A stretch of DNA of 64,000 bases. Origin: Hymenobacter norwichensis DSM 15439 (GTDB lineage Bacteria; Bacteroidota; Bacteroidia; Cytophagales; Hymenobacteraceae). The position numbers were made by a program, and so were the translations under genes. The stretch is taken from positions 124,001 to 188,000 of the forward strand of contig NZ_ATVL01000007.1 in assembly GCF_000420705.1 (NCBI RefSeq). The letters run 5' to 3'. Below are positions 55,525 to 64,000 of this stretch, piece after piece (position 1 is the stretch's first letter; each line of letters starts with the position of its first letter). The notes beneath the pieces were generated by a model that ran no database searches, had not been told where the DNA came from, and was given only the letters and a program-made list of their open reading frames with translations.

Positions 55525-56088
55525 TTACTTGACTCTTTCGACATAGGAGTAGTCGCTGGTCTTGACGCGAATTTTGGTGTCAGTGTCGATGAACAGCGGT
55601 ACCTGAATCCGGGCTCCGGTTTCAACGATGGCCGGCTTGAGGGTGTTGGTAGCCGTATCGCCTTTCAAGCCGGGTTCGGTGTACGTCACCATCAGTTCCA
55701 CGGTGGTGGGCAGTTCAGCGGTGAGTGGCTGCTCAGTCTCGGCATGGAACAGGATGGTGGCTTCCTGGCCTTCTTTCATCAGGTCGGCGAAGGGCACCAT
55801 GGCTTCGGGTAGTACCACTTGCTCGAAGGTAGCATTATCCATGAAGGTGTAGCCGTAGTCGTCCTTGAACAGGTACTGGTGGGGGCGCTGCTCCACGCGG
55901 GCGGTTTCCACTTTCACCCCGGCGTTGAAGGTGTTGTCGAGGACTTTGCCGGTTTTGATGTTGCGAAGCTTGGTCCGAACGAAAGCAGGACCTTTGCCCG
56001 GCTTCACGTGTTGAAACTCGGTGATGACGTGCAACTCGCCGTTGTAGTTCAGCACGAGGCCGTTGCGGAAATCTGCGGTGGTAGCCAT
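55525..56088 (-). CDS. efp: Elongation factor P
   Basis: 187 residues, the normal EF-P length. It rescues ribosomes stalled at proline runs. The conserved tip has Lys in VKPGKGPAFVRTKLRN. The later S1-like part reads PATVELMVTYTEPGLKGDTA, with VPLFIDTDTKIRVKTSDYSY at the end. Which modification the Lys tip receives is not evident here. It is first in the efp-accB run. Confidence 0.96.
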   Translation of the reverse strand: MATTADFRNGLVLNYNGELHVITEFQHVKPGKGPAFVRTKLRNIKTGKVLDNTFNAGVKVETARVEQRPHQYLFKDDYGYTFMDNATFEQVVLPEAMVPFADLMKEGQEATILFHAETEQPLTAELPTTVELMVTYTEPGLKGDTATNTLKPAIVETGARIQVPLFIDTDTKIRVKTSDYSYVERVK

Positions 56089-56191
56089 GTAAAGTGAGAG
56101 GGGGAATTAGGAACTGTGAGCTGATTACTAAGCAGATAGATGCCGCATAGAACGCCCCAATTCTTCAGAATAAACGTTGATTCAAACGGAA

Positions 56192-56222
56192 GTGCCGTCC
56201 CGTGAAAGTGGCGGGGCGGCAC
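56192..56222 (-). terminator. Hairpin downstream of fabH
   Basis: 11-base arms (56192-56202 with 56212-56222) with one G-U pair. On the minus strand it follows the fabH stop by about 47 bases but lacks a T-run, so it may be weak. Confidence 0.45.
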
Positions 56223-56268
56223 GTTGGGAGTGCAAGTATAGAAGTTTTCCGCATCCGCACCGTCAGGT

Positions 56269-57282
56269 TTAAACGGTATCCGGGTCTGGTTTCGGGTCGT
56301 AGGCCCATTTCAGATAGATGGAACCCCAGGTAAACCCACCCCCGAAAGCGGCCAAAACCAGGTTGTCGCCTTTGTGCAGCTGCGACTCGTAATCGGAGAG
56401 GCAGAGCGGAATGGTAGCGTTGGTGGTATTACCGTAGCGCTGAATGTTGAGCATTACCTTTTCCGGCCCTACGCCCATGCGGTGCGCGGTAGCATCAATG
56501 ATACGCTTGTTGGCTTGGTGCGGCACTAGCCAGGCTACATCATCGTTGGTGAGGTGGTTGCGTTCCATTACCTGCGCAGCCACGTTGGCCATATTGGTTA
56601 CGGCAAACTTGAATACGGTAGCGCCTTCCTGGTACACATAATGCTCCCGGTTAGCTACTGTTTCAGCGGAAGGGGGACGGCGGCTGCCACCAGCTTTCTG
56701 GTACAGATACTGCTCGCCAGTCCCATCAGACCGCAATACTTGGTCGAGGAGGCCGTAGCCATCGGTGCTGGGTTCCAGTAGTACCGCACCGGCACCGTCA
56801 CCGAAAATGATGCAGTTGGCGCGGTCGGTGTAGTCCACAATAGCCGACATTTTATCGGCTCCTACTACCACTATTTTCTTGTAAGTGCCGCTCTGGATGT
56901 ACTGAGCACCCGTGGCCAGCGCAAACAAGAACCCCGAGCACGCAGCTTGCATATCGAAGCTGAAAGCCTGCGTAGCGCCCACCGCCGCCGAAATAATGTT
57001 GGCCGTGGCCGGAAATACTAAATCGGGTGTGGTGGTCGAGCAAATCAGCAGGTCAATGTCTTCGGCCCGCGTGCCGGTTTTGGCTAGCAACTGCTTCACT
57101 GCCTGCACCCCCATTACCGAAGTGCCCTGGTTTTCGCCCTTCAGAATGCGGCGTTCCTTGATGCCCGTGCGTGTCGTAATCCACTCGTCGGTGGTATCCA
57201 CCAGTTGTTCGAGTTCCTGATTGGTGAGCACGTAGTCGGGCACATAGGAGCCCACTCCGGTAATAGCGGCGGTAATTTTCAT
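56269..57282 (-). CDS. fabH: 3-oxoacyl-ACP synthase III
   Basis: 337 residues. It starts fatty acid synthesis by condensing acetyl- or branched acyl-CoA with malonyl-ACP. The catalytic triad is complete: Cys115 ([12 protein letters not shown]), His255 ([10 protein letters not shown]) and Asn285 ([11 protein letters not shown]). It lies downstream of plsX in the common plsX-fabH order, although a terminator sits between them. Confidence 0.95.
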   Translation of the reverse strand: MKITAAITGVGSYVPDYVLTNQELEQLVDTTDEWITTRTGIKERRILKGENQGTSVMGVQAVKQLLAKTGTRAEDIDLLICSTTTPDLVFPATANIISAAVGATQAFSFDMQAACSGFLFALATGAQYIQSGTYKKIVVVGADKMSAIVDYTDRANCIIFGDGAGAVLLEPSTDGYGLLDQVLRSDGTGEQYLYQKAGGSRRPPSAETVANREHYVYQEGATVFKFAVTNMANVAAQVMERNHLTNDDVAWLVPHQANKRIIDATAHRMGVGPEKVMLNIQRYGNTTNATIPLCLSDYESQLHKGDNLVLAAFGGGFTWGSIYLKWAYDPKPDPDTV

Positions 57283-57308
57283 TGAAGAAAAACGGAAAAC
57301 GCGGCAAG

Positions 57309-57330
57309 AAAAAATCCGGCCGGGGCCGGA
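57309..57330 (-). terminator. Terminator-like hairpin between plsX and fabH
   Basis: A 7-bp GC stem (57315-57321 with 57324-57330) is followed on the minus strand by TTTTTTC. It lies 9 bases after plsX and would split plsX from fabH. Confidence 0.7.
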
Positions 57331-57338
57331 CTTAGTCG

Positions 57339-58280
57339 CTAAGACTTGAAGGTATTTTTTATCTGGTCGGAAATACCAGATTGGGCCATTTGGTAGCCTT
57401 GCAGCAGCATATTGCTGATGGCAAGCGGCGTACTTACTCCATGCCCGATGATGGCGTTGTCGTTGATGCCCAATATGGGAGAGCCACCAACAGCTTCATA
57501 ATTAAATTTGTCGAAGAAGGGGTCTTTCAGATGCTTTTCCGTCATGATATCATACACGGACTCCGCCATCTTCAGCATTACGTTGCCAGTGTAGCCGTCA
57601 CACACAATCACATCGGCTTTTTCATTGAACAGGTCACGACCCTCAATGTTACCGATGAAATTAACGTGCGGGTTCACCTTGAGCAGCTGATAAACGGCTT
57701 GGGTAAGGGTCGTGCCTTTGCCTTCCTCTTCGCCCAGGTTCATCAAGCCTACCTTAGGGTTGCTGATGCCCAATACATATTGAGCGTACAAAGAACCCAG
57801 TTCACCGAATTGCTCCAGCATTTCGGGCTTGCATTCGGCATTGGCGCCCACATCCAGCAGAATACCCATGCCACCGTGCAGCTTGGGTACAAAGTTGGCA
57901 ATGGCAGGCCGTAGCACACCGGGTACCGGCTTCACGCTGAACATAGCACCCACGAGCATAGCGCCCGTGTTGCCAGCCGAGCAGAACGCCTCAACCTCGC
58001 CGGCGTGGAGCATGCGGTAGCCTACCGCAATGCTGGAATCCTGCTTTTGCTGATACGCTTTGGCCGGATGCTCACCCATCTCAATAATTTGAGTGGCAGG
58101 TACCAACTCCAGCATAGCAGCCGCTTCACCATGCTGCTCCAAAAGGGGCCGGACGGCGGATTCCTGACCAATAAGCACGATTTGCGCCTTGCCGGCCAAT
58201 TCTTGCGCGGCCAGTACCGCACCATCGACGGCGGCCTGGGGCGCAAAATCGCCCCCCATAGCGTCCAGGGCTATCTTCAT
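57339..58280 (-). CDS. plsX: Phosphate acyltransferase PlsX
   Basis: 313 residues. It converts acyl-ACP to acyl-phosphate for phospholipid synthesis. Motifs are [49 protein letters not shown] and [15 protein letters not shown]. It follows rpmF in the widespread DUF177-rpmF-plsX-fabH arrangement. Confidence 0.96.
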   Translation of the reverse strand: MKIALDAMGGDFAPQAAVDGAVLAAQELAGKAQIVLIGQESAVRPLLEQHGEAAAMLELVPATQIIEMGEHPAKAYQQKQDSSIAVGYRMLHAGEVEAFCSAGNTGAMLVGAMFSVKPVPGVLRPAIANFVPKLHGGMGILLDVGANAECKPEMLEQFGELGSLYAQYVLGISNPKVGLMNLGEEEGKGTTLTQAVYQLLKVNPHVNFIGNIEGRDLFNEKADVIVCDGYTGNVMLKMAESVYDIMTEKHLKDPFFDKFNYEAVGGSPILGINDNAIIGHGVSTPLAISNMLLQGYQMAQSGISDQIKNTFKS

Positions 58281-58395
58281 GTACGAGGTATCAAGGAGGA
58301 GTCTGGGAGAGAGGAACCTTGCTTCTGCTTCCGGCTGCTATACGAGTATGAAAGCAGCCGGAAGAGAAGTAAGGTAGAAAAAAGCAGCTATGCTA

Positions 58396-58623
58396 CTATT
58401 CTTCGTCGGTATCGGCGGCAGCCGCCGGCGCTGCTACGGGTGCATAGCCTTTGATGGCTACTTTACCGTGCAGATACAGGTCGCCATCTACTACATATGC
58501 CTTATGACGCAGGTGTAACTCGCCGGTGTTCTGGCAAAGCGTAACCGCTTTTGGAGTCAATTTGTCGTGGGTGCGACGCTTGTCGCGGCGGGTCGAGGAT
58601 TGGCGTCTCTTAGGATGTGCCAT
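58396..58623 (-). CDS. rpmF: 50S ribosomal protein L32
   Basis: 75 residues. The core AHPKRRQSSTRRDKRRTHDK is typical. It has only one Cys (VTLCQNTGELHLRHKAY), so the zinc-binding Cys pairs are absent, as in C-minus L32 forms. A 20-residue Ala-rich acidic tail extends the protein. It sits between DUF177 and plsX. Confidence 0.96.
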   Translation of the reverse strand: MAHPKRRQSSTRRDKRRTHDKLTPKAVTLCQNTGELHLRHKAYVVDGDLYLHGKVAIKGYAPVAAPAAAADTDEE

Positions 58624-58680
58624 GAGTCAGGAAATGTTGAAAGTAAAGTATGAAGGTTGAGTGAAAAGCGACTCAGGCGC

Positions 58681-59214
58681 TTAGTTTAAATTGCGTAGAG
58701 CGTTCCAACGCGGGTCGGTGCCTTCGTCATCATCGTCATTGTCGCCGGGCTGGCGCGTAGTGAAGATGAGCTTGGTTTCCGACTTCGGATTTTCGTCGGG
58801 CTCGTTCTGAAAGCGCGGATGCAGCTTCTTCATCGGCAAAGCCAGTCCGATGTAGTCGAACATGTGCTGGGCCAAGGGTAGGGTTTGGGTATCGGGTGTG
58901 ATTTGCAGCACGTTGTCGTCCAGTTCAACTTCCCGGTCGCCGTAGCGCACCAGCAACTGCTCCTGCACGTTGATATCCTGGTCGTATTCATCGAGGCTAC
59001 GGTCGCAGATGAGGCGCACAGTACCGTTGATGTCGAAGTTCAGCGTAAGCAGACGGTCGGTTTTTATCAGCTCAACGTCGGCGTGCAGTTTGCCGTCAGG
59101 AATGAGCTGTTGATCGAACTGCTCGAAAAACGCACGGTCCAGCTCGTACGCAAAATGATGCGTTTTGTCGGCTAGTTTGGCAATTGCCAGGTCGTATTCA
59201 ACGTTCTTCTTCAC
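58681..59214 (-). CDS. DUF177 (YceD-like) protein
   Basis: 177 residues. The family is the usual neighbour of rpmF and takes part in 23S rRNA or large-subunit assembly in several bacteria. LADKTHHFAYELDRAFFEQF, LTLNFDINGTVRLICDRSLD and LPMKKLHPRF are visible. The second Cys of the usual CxxC pair is absent. It is the first gene of the DUF177-rpmF-plsX run. Confidence 0.88.
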   Translation of the reverse strand: MKKNVEYDLAIAKLADKTHHFAYELDRAFFEQFDQQLIPDGKLHADVELIKTDRLLTLNFDINGTVRLICDRSLDEYDQDINVQEQLLVRYGDREVELDDNVLQITPDTQTLPLAQHMFDYIGLALPMKKLHPRFQNEPDENPKSETKLIFTTRQPGDNDDDDEGTDPRWNALRNLN

Positions 59215-59292
59215 AACTTAATTTATAGCAGGGGGCAAAAGTAGCAAGATTTCGCCGCTTTATGAAAGTCAGGTCTGAGGTAGGCGGCTGGG

Positions 59293-59661
59293 TCAGGCGT
59301 TTTTGAGAATGAACTCTGGCGGAATTCCTAATCGCTCGTACAGGCGTTTAGCTAAGTCGAGCGTTACGCGGCGCTTACCGCTAAGAATCTGGGAAAGGCG
59401 CCCAGCCGGCACTTCTAGTAGCTGTGCCAAGTCCTTCTGCTTGAGTCGCATCTGCTGCCGCTTCAGCTCAATCATATCCGCTAAAGAGGTGGGCAGATTG
59501 GGAATAGGCAGCAAGCCTAGCTTATCCTCATACGTATCGAGCGCTACAATCAGCTCCCGAAACTCGGCTTCCAATGCAGCATTTCCCTCGAAGCCGGCGG
59601 CAGCCAGTGCGTCCATGCGGCGCAAAGCAGTGCGGTAGTCGGCGGGAGTTTGAAGCAGCAT
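59293..59661 (-). CDS. HigA-like helix-turn-helix antitoxin
   Basis: 122 residues. The C-terminal XRE helix-turn-helix reads IELKRQQMRLKQKDLAQLLE, VPAGRLSQILSGKRRVTLDL and AKRLYERLGIPPEFIL, and the N-terminal half is helical. This matches HigA-type antitoxins, which also act as repressors. No toxin gene is adjacent on either side, so it appears solitary. The ATG at 59661 is chosen because the promoter predicts a transcript start near 59694, downstream of the alternative start at 59715. Confidence 0.82.
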   Translation of the reverse strand: MLLQTPADYRTALRRMDALAAAGFEGNAALEAEFRELIVALDTYEDKLGLLPIPNLPTSLADMIELKRQQMRLKQKDLAQLLEVPAGRLSQILSGKRRVTLDLAKRLYERLGIPPEFILKNA

Positions 59662-59700
59662 ATTAGCAAAAAAGACAGGCCGGTTGTGGCTTAGCGGTTG

Positions 59701-59732
59701 CAAAGCTAGTAGCATAGTTTTAAAATCACAAA
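59701..59732 (-). promoter_or_regulatory. Promoter of the HigA-like gene
   Basis: On the minus strand a TTTG -33 element (59729-59732), a 20-base spacer and TAGCTTTG (59701-59708) give a full match to the Bacteroidota consensus TTTG-N19-21-TAnnTTTG. It is the best promoter seen in the window. Confidence 0.7.
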
Positions 59733-59798
59733 CAAAATTTCGTTTTTGGAAAGATTGTTTCGATTTAGGCTGTACTTCTAAGTGAGCCTTTTAACCGC

Positions 59799-59831
59799 AA
59801 AAAGGCCATTGCACTCGGTGCAATGGCCTTT
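59799..59831 (-). terminator. Rho-independent terminator of pdxA
   Basis: A 14-bp perfect stem (59801-59814 with 59818-59831), a 3-base loop, and a T-run on the minus strand, 30 bases after the pdxA stop. Confidence 0.92.
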
Positions 59832-59860
59832 GATTGGGAATTCCAGTAACCGTTGAAAAC

Positions 59861-60913
59861 CTACTCGTGGCGGCCTCCACGCGGCGCGACGCCCGGAATT
59901 AGGGGCTTGATGGCGGCTTCGGCGGCGCGCTGCCGTACCAACTCACAGGCCAAATAGAGGGCTTCGCGGAACGAGGTTTCGTCGGCTTTATACTGGCCGG
60001 CAATACCGTAGGCCGTGCCGTGGTCGGGGGAGGTCCGAATGATGGAGAGGCCCGCCGTGAAGTTGACGCCCCGTTCAAAGGCGATGCTTTTAAACGGAAT
60101 CAGGCCTTGGTCGTGGTAGAGGGAGAGGGTGGCATCGAACTGGCGGTACTGGCGGGTGCCGAAGTAACCGTCGGCGGGGTAAGGGCCGAATACCAAGTGG
60201 CCTTCCTGGAGCAACTGCTGGATAACCGGGGTTACTACGTCTTGCTCCTCAGTGCCCAGTAGCCCGTTTTCCCCGGCGTGCGGGTTCATGCCCAGCACGG
60301 CTACTCGCGGCTTCTCGATACCGAAATCTTGCTTCAACGACTTCAGCAAGATGCGCAGCTTATTGAGGAGTAGCTCCTTAGTTACGCGGCTGGACACGTC
60401 TTTCAACGGAATGTGGCCGGTGGCGGTGGCTACTCGCAACTCTTCGCTGGTGAGTAACATCAGGCTCTCGGAGGCTCCAAAGAAGCTGGTCAGGAACTCG
60501 GTGTGGCCGGGGTAGCGGAAGTCGTCGGCCTGGGTGTTTTCCTTGCTGATAGGCGCCGTAACCAAGGCGTCGAGCAAGCCGGCTTTCAGGTCGCGGGAGG
60601 CAGCAAGCAGGCTTTGGCGGGCGGCGGTGCCGCTGGCGGTGCTGGGCTGGCCGGGTGTGAGCACAAAGTCGTCTTCCCAGCAGGTAACGGCATTGTGCTT
60701 GCCGGGGGCAATGTCGGCAGCTTCGCGCACCTGTCGAAACGTGAGCGGCTCGGCACCCTGCGCTACCGGGAAATCGTCGAAGAGGACGGTGGCGGTGCCG
60801 TAGACCACGGGCGTGCAGAACTTTAGTAGCCGCGCGTCAAGGAAGGTTTTATAGATGATTTCCGGCCCGATGCCGGCCAAGTCGCCGACGGATATGCCAA
60901 TGCGTGGAAGCAT
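59861..60913 (-). CDS. pdxA: 4-hydroxythreonine-4-phosphate dehydrogenase
   Basis: 350 residues. It acts in pyridoxal phosphate synthesis and needs a metal and NAD. Signatures are RIGISVGDLAGIGPEIIYKT (usually GDPAGIGPE; here Leu replaces Pro), PGHTEFLTSFFG, VAVLGMNPHAGENG and SLYHDQGLIPFK. The metal-binding His residues appear conserved. It is probably monocistronic, with a terminator downstream and a repeat element upstream. Confidence 0.94.
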   Translation of the reverse strand: MLPRIGISVGDLAGIGPEIIYKTFLDARLLKFCTPVVYGTATVLFDDFPVAQGAEPLTFRQVREAADIAPGKHNAVTCWEDDFVLTPGQPSTASGTAARQSLLAASRDLKAGLLDALVTAPISKENTQADDFRYPGHTEFLTSFFGASESLMLLTSEELRVATATGHIPLKDVSSRVTKELLLNKLRILLKSLKQDFGIEKPRVAVLGMNPHAGENGLLGTEEQDVVTPVIQQLLQEGHLVFGPYPADGYFGTRQYRQFDATLSLYHDQGLIPFKSIAFERGVNFTAGLSIIRTSPDHGTAYGIAGQYKADETSFREALYLACELVRQRAAEAAIKPLIPGVAPRGGRHE

Positions 60914-60914
60914 G

Positions 60915-61042
60915 TGTTGATGTGCTGATTATTGATGGGTTGATGTGCTGCTACAAGACCGTCATGCTGAGCGAAGGCGAAGCATCTCGCTAGCGTGGTA
61001 AACCAACGAGCTGAGCGTAATGCTTCGTTGCCTTCGCATGAA
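60915..61042. repeat. Intergenic repeat element between pdxA and aminopeptidase
   Basis: Direct repeats of TTGATGTGCTG (60918-60950) are followed by an imperfect inverted repeat built from GTCATGCTGAGCGAAGGCG and AAGCATCTCGC (60961-61042). From memory this motif type is widely dispersed in Hymenobacter intergenic DNA. Confidence 0.7.
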
Positions 61043-61057
61043 AGTCCAGTATAAGCC

Positions 61058-62521
61058 TTAGGCCTTACCCTTCAGAAACTCATACGTGAGGCGCACGGCG
61101 GTGCCGGTGCCGCCTTTGCCGCGGTAGGAATCGGGGGCGGTGAGGAAGGCGGGACCGGCAATATCGAAGTGCACCCAAGGGTAGCCTTCGGTAAACCGCT
61201 CCAGGAACTTGCCCGCTGAAATAGCACCGGCTTCGCCCTTACCGATGTTGTTGATGTCGGCAATATCGGATTTGATGTGGTCGGCGTACTCGTCCCAGAG
61301 CGGGAACTCCACCAGCCGCTCGTGGGTGCGGTTGCCGGCTTGTTTGAGGGCCAGCATCTGCTCGTCGTTGGCAGTTCCCATACACACAATACCTTCTTTG
61401 CCTACGGCGCGGGCGGCGGCACCTGTCAGCGTAGCGAAATCAAGCACCAACTCGGGGTTGTATTTCTTGGCGAAGGCTAGCGCGTCGGCGAGTAGCAAAC
61501 GGCCTTCGGCATCGGTATTCATCACCTCCACAGTCAGGCCGCTGTACATGGTTATTACGTCGCCAGGTACGAAGGCTACACCGCCGGGGCGATTGTCGGT
61601 GGCGGGCACCAGGCCAATAACGTGCAGGGGCACCCGGTTTTTGGCCAGCGCATAGAGTACGCCAGTAACGGCCGCGCCACCTGCCATGTCGCATTTCATC
61701 ATGTCCATGCTATTGGGGGTGGGCTTCAGGCTGAGGCCGCCGGTATCGAACACCACGCCCTTGCCCACCAGCACGTAGGGCTTGGCGTTGGTAGCGCCCT
61801 CGGGCTTGTACTCCATGATGGTGAACGTGGGCGGCTCAGGGCTGCCTTGGTTGACGGCGAGTAGGCCACCCATCCGGAGTGCCTCAATACGTACTAAGTC
61901 CAGAATTTCGGTGTGGAAGCCCACTTCTTCACCCGCTTCGGCCATCTGCTCGGCAAACTGCATGGCATTGAGCTTGTTAAGTGGCGCATTCACGAGGTTG
62001 CGGGCCAGGAAAACACCTTCCAGCACCCCCGCCAGTTCCTGCACCTGCTCGGTAGTAATACCGGCGCTAACCAGCACTAGTTTTTCCAGTACGGGCGCCT
62101 TTTTAGCTTTCTCGTCGGTCTTGTATCCTGCAAATTGATACGCCGTCATGGCCAAGCCTTCGGCCAGTGGCAGTGCGCCTGAGGCGGTGTCGGTTAAGTC
62201 GTTGATGTAGAGCGTCTGCACCTTGTCAGATTTAAGGTGAGCGTGTAGCTGGAAGCCACTTTTGCGCAAAGATTCAGCGGCGAGGTGGGTGGTGGTTTTG
62301 CCTTCCACCGCGGGGGCTACCACGTAGTAATGGCGGTGCGAATACTGGTTGATGCGAATCAGCTTGGCGTCGGCGGCGAGTTGCTCAGCCACGTAGGTAC
62401 GGGCGGCTTCGGGCAAGTCGGCGGCGGCGGTTACGGGTAGTTCGGTGGTGCCGGCCGGCAGAATGAATACGGTGTCGGCAATGGCCGGAAAGTCGGTGGC
62501 GTAGGCGAGAGCGAGAGACAT
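61058..62521 (-). CDS. pepA: Leucyl aminopeptidase, M17 family
   Basis: 487 residues from the ATG at 62521 (MSLALAYATDFPAIADTVFI). The frame extends upstream to 62638 without family support. The metal and catalytic motifs are VGKGVVFDTGGLSLKPTP, MKCDMAGGAAV and VMNTDAEGRLLLADAL, the last being the NTDAEGR signature of M17 peptidases. The enzyme removes N-terminal residues from peptides and needs two metal ions. The C-terminal part ends DSYRGKGGTGTAVRLTYEFL. Confidence 0.93.
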   Translation of the reverse strand: MSLALAYATDFPAIADTVFILPAGTTELPVTAAADLPEAARTYVAEQLAADAKLIRINQYSHRHYYVVAPAVEGKTTTHLAAESLRKSGFQLHAHLKSDKVQTLYINDLTDTASGALPLAEGLAMTAYQFAGYKTDEKAKKAPVLEKLVLVSAGITTEQVQELAGVLEGVFLARNLVNAPLNKLNAMQFAEQMAEAGEEVGFHTEILDLVRIEALRMGGLLAVNQGSPEPPTFTIMEYKPEGATNAKPYVLVGKGVVFDTGGLSLKPTPNSMDMMKCDMAGGAAVTGVLYALAKNRVPLHVIGLVPATDNRPGGVAFVPGDVITMYSGLTVEVMNTDAEGRLLLADALAFAKKYNPELVLDFATLTGAAARAVGKEGIVCMGTANDEQMLALKQAGNRTHERLVEFPLWDEYADHIKSDIADINNIGKGEAGAISAGKFLERFTEGYPWVHFDIAGPAFLTAPDSYRGKGGTGTAVRLTYEFLKGKA

Positions 62522-62720
62522 AGCAGGCAATAGAAAGGCAGTGAAATGCAGAGTGGAGCCCGTAGCTGTTGGTTTCGGCAGCACGGGCGTACCTTTGGGC
62601 GTGAAGGTAATTGAAGTTTCCAGTTGCTGGTTTCTCACATCTGGATGAATTGCCAGCTGCGCTTACTTAGCCTTCACCTGATTGGCGCTCTGCCGCACTA
62701 TTCACCCGTTGAAATCTCCG

Positions 62721-63509
62721 ATGGATTCCGTTAAAGCCAAGAAACACCTGGGTCAGCACTTTCTGGCCGACTCCAATATTGCCCGCAAAATAGTGGAGGC
62801 GCTTCGGCTACCCGATGGCGTAACGGAAGTACTGGAAATTGGCCCCGGCATGGGCGTGCTGACCGGTACTCTGCTGGAAAACCCCAATTACCGCACCTCG
62901 GTGGTGGAAATCGACCGGGATTCGGTGGCGTATCTGCAAAAGCATTTCTCCGATTTAACGGACCGGATTTACAGCCAGGATTTCTTGAAGATGGATTTGG
63001 GGGCGTTATACAACAATCAGCCCATCAGCATCATCGGCAACTTCCCTTACAACATCAGCAGCCAGATCTACTTTCAGGTGCTGGCCCACCGCGGCCAGGT
63101 GCGCGAGGTGGTGGGCATGATTCAGAAGGAAGTGGCCGACCGGCTGGCCGAGGGGCCGGGCTCGAAAACCTACGGCATCCTGAGCGTACTGCTGCAAGCG
63201 TACTACACTATTGAATATCTGTTCACGGTGCCGCCGCACGTATTCAACCCGCCGCCTAAGGTACAGTCGGCCGTAATCCGGCTCACGCGCAACACCACCG
63301 AGCGACTGGACTGCGACGAGAAGCTGTTTTTCAAGGTGGTGAAGCAGGCGTTTTCCACGCGCCGCAAGACGTTGCGCAACGCCCTCAAACCGTTCGGTAT
63401 GCCCCCGGAAGCCACCACCGACCCGGTTTTTGATAAGCGGGCCGAGCAGTTAGGCGTAGCCGAGTTTGTGAAGCTGACCCAGCACGTTCAGGAGCACAAA
63501 GTCTCTTAA
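62721..63509 (+). CDS. rsmA: 16S rRNA dimethyladenosine transferase
   Basis: 262 residues. It dimethylates two adjacent adenosines in 16S rRNA helix 45. Motifs are KKHLGQHFLADSNIARKIVE, LEIGPGMGVLTGTL (SAM binding), GNFPYNISSQIYFQV (catalytic NFPY) and VPPHVFNPPPKVQSAVIRL. I chose the ATG at 62721 (MDSVKAKKHLGQHF) over the upstream TTG at 62682. Confidence 0.96.
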   Translation: MDSVKAKKHLGQHFLADSNIARKIVEALRLPDGVTEVLEIGPGMGVLTGTLLENPNYRTSVVEIDRDSVAYLQKHFSDLTDRIYSQDFLKMDLGALYNNQPISIIGNFPYNISSQIYFQVLAHRGQVREVVGMIQKEVADRLAEGPGSKTYGILSVLLQAYYTIEYLFTVPPHVFNPPPKVQSAVIRLTRNTTERLDCDEKLFFKVVKQAFSTRRKTLRNALKPFGMPPEATTDPVFDKRAEQLGVAEFVKLTQHVQEHKVS

Positions 63510-63597
63510 AATAAAAAAGGAGTCGAAACGTATTTGAGTCTCAAGCCAAAACAAAGTGGCCGGCTTAGTGCTCAACTTTTCAATTTTCAGCTATAAA

Positions 63598-64000
63598 ATG
63601 TCCCTCTGCCTCGTCATCGACGAAATGCATCCCAGCCTGCCCGAGTACATGGAGCCGCTTGGGGTGACGCTGCACTACCGCCCTGAGCTAACGGCCGCCG
63701 AGGTACCGGCCGCCCTAGCCGCGCACCCATACGACGGCCTGATGGTGCGCTCGAAGCTGCGTGTAACCACCGAACTGCTAACTCAGGCCCCCGAGCTGCG
63801 CTACGTAGCGCGGGCCGGCGCCGGCGTCGATAATATAGATGAGGCGGCCATGGCAGCGGCGGGCGTGACGTTGCTGAACGCGCCCGAAGGCAACCGCGAC
63901 GCGGTGGGGGAGTACGCCGTGGGGTTGCTGCTGGCCTTGTTCCGCAATACCGTGCGCGCCAACCAGGAGGTACGGGCGGGGCAATGGCGGCGCGAAGCTA
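63598..64000 (+). CDS. D-2-hydroxyacid dehydrogenase, 5' part only
   Basis: 134 residues of an open frame that runs off the window. DGLMVRSKLRVTTELLTQAP, LRYVARAGAGVDNIDEAAMA and GVTLLNAPEGNRDAVGEYAV are typical of D-3-phosphoglycerate dehydrogenase and related enzymes. The NAD-binding GxGxxG and catalytic His regions lie beyond the edge. SerA is likely but not proven. Confidence 0.88.
   Translation, partial: MSLCLVIDEMHPSLPEYMEPLGVTLHYRPELTAAEVPAALAAHPYDGLMVRSKLRVTTELLTQAPELRYVARAGAGVDNIDEAAMAAAGVTLLNAPEGNRDAVGEYAVGLLLALFRNTVRANQEVRAGQWRREA

Overview
The window comes from a high-GC member of the Bacteroidota, most likely Hymenobacter or a close relative in the Cytophagales. I base this on the gene families (DUF4290, DUF4846, DUF3109, DUF3570/DUF4266, Bat-type vWA/TPR proteins), on the TAnnTTTG-type -7 boxes upstream of several genes, and on intergenic inverted-repeat elements. 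It reads as ordinary chromosome with about 50 protein genes and three tRNA genes. No phage, insertion sequence, CRISPR array or rRNA was seen.

Layout. 1-6.5 kb (minus): 5' two-thirds of gltB, an acetyl-CoA C-acetyltransferase, and a BatC-like/BatB-like pair. 6.7-7.1 kb: tRNA-Ser(GCU), tRNA-Pro(UGG), tRNA-Arg(UCU). 7.1-8.8 kb: an AT-richer stretch with small hypotheticals. 8.8-14.5 kb: gyrB, then polyphosphate kinase facing an exopolyphosphatase. 14.6-23.4 kb (minus): a very large phosphoesterase/outer-membrane-barrel fusion, a YdjM-like membrane protein, a class III-like sirtuin, a DUF4846 protein and topA.

23.7-32.7 kb (plus) is the most striking region. It is a chemosensory cluster of receptor, CheW, CheY, CheB, CheA and CheC. 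The receptor is a 1,466-residue protein without membrane segments, built from a tandem array of about 92-residue HAMP-type repeats. CheB has a degenerate receiver, CheA lacks a P2 domain, and no cheR lies in the cluster.

32.8-41.4 kb: an agmatinase-family ureohydrolase, a small membrane protein, a DUF4349 lipoprotein, a tight four-gene envelope operon (thioredoxin, ApbE FMN transferase, DUF4266 lipoprotein, DUF3570 barrel) that is a good candidate for an undescribed redox or maturation system, a GAF protein, murA with Asp in place of the fosfomycin-target Cys, and DUF4290. 41.5-46.2 kb: uvrD/pcrA helicase, a small membrane protein, a family 4 glycosyltransferase and a DUF3109 protein. 46.2-52.9 kb (minus): porin, DctA, KgtP-like permease and a two-component system, plausibly one C4-dicarboxylate/2-oxoglutarate uptake locus.

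53.5-62.5 kb (minus): a lipid and translation block (accC, accB, efp, fabH, plsX, rpmF, DUF177), then an orphan HigA-like regulator, pdxA and leucyl aminopeptidase. The window ends with rsmA and the start of a D-2-hydroxyacid dehydrogenase on the plus strand. Several convergent gene pairs are separated by unusually long hairpins, and four intergenic gaps hold imperfect inverted or tandem repeats that look like dispersed elements.
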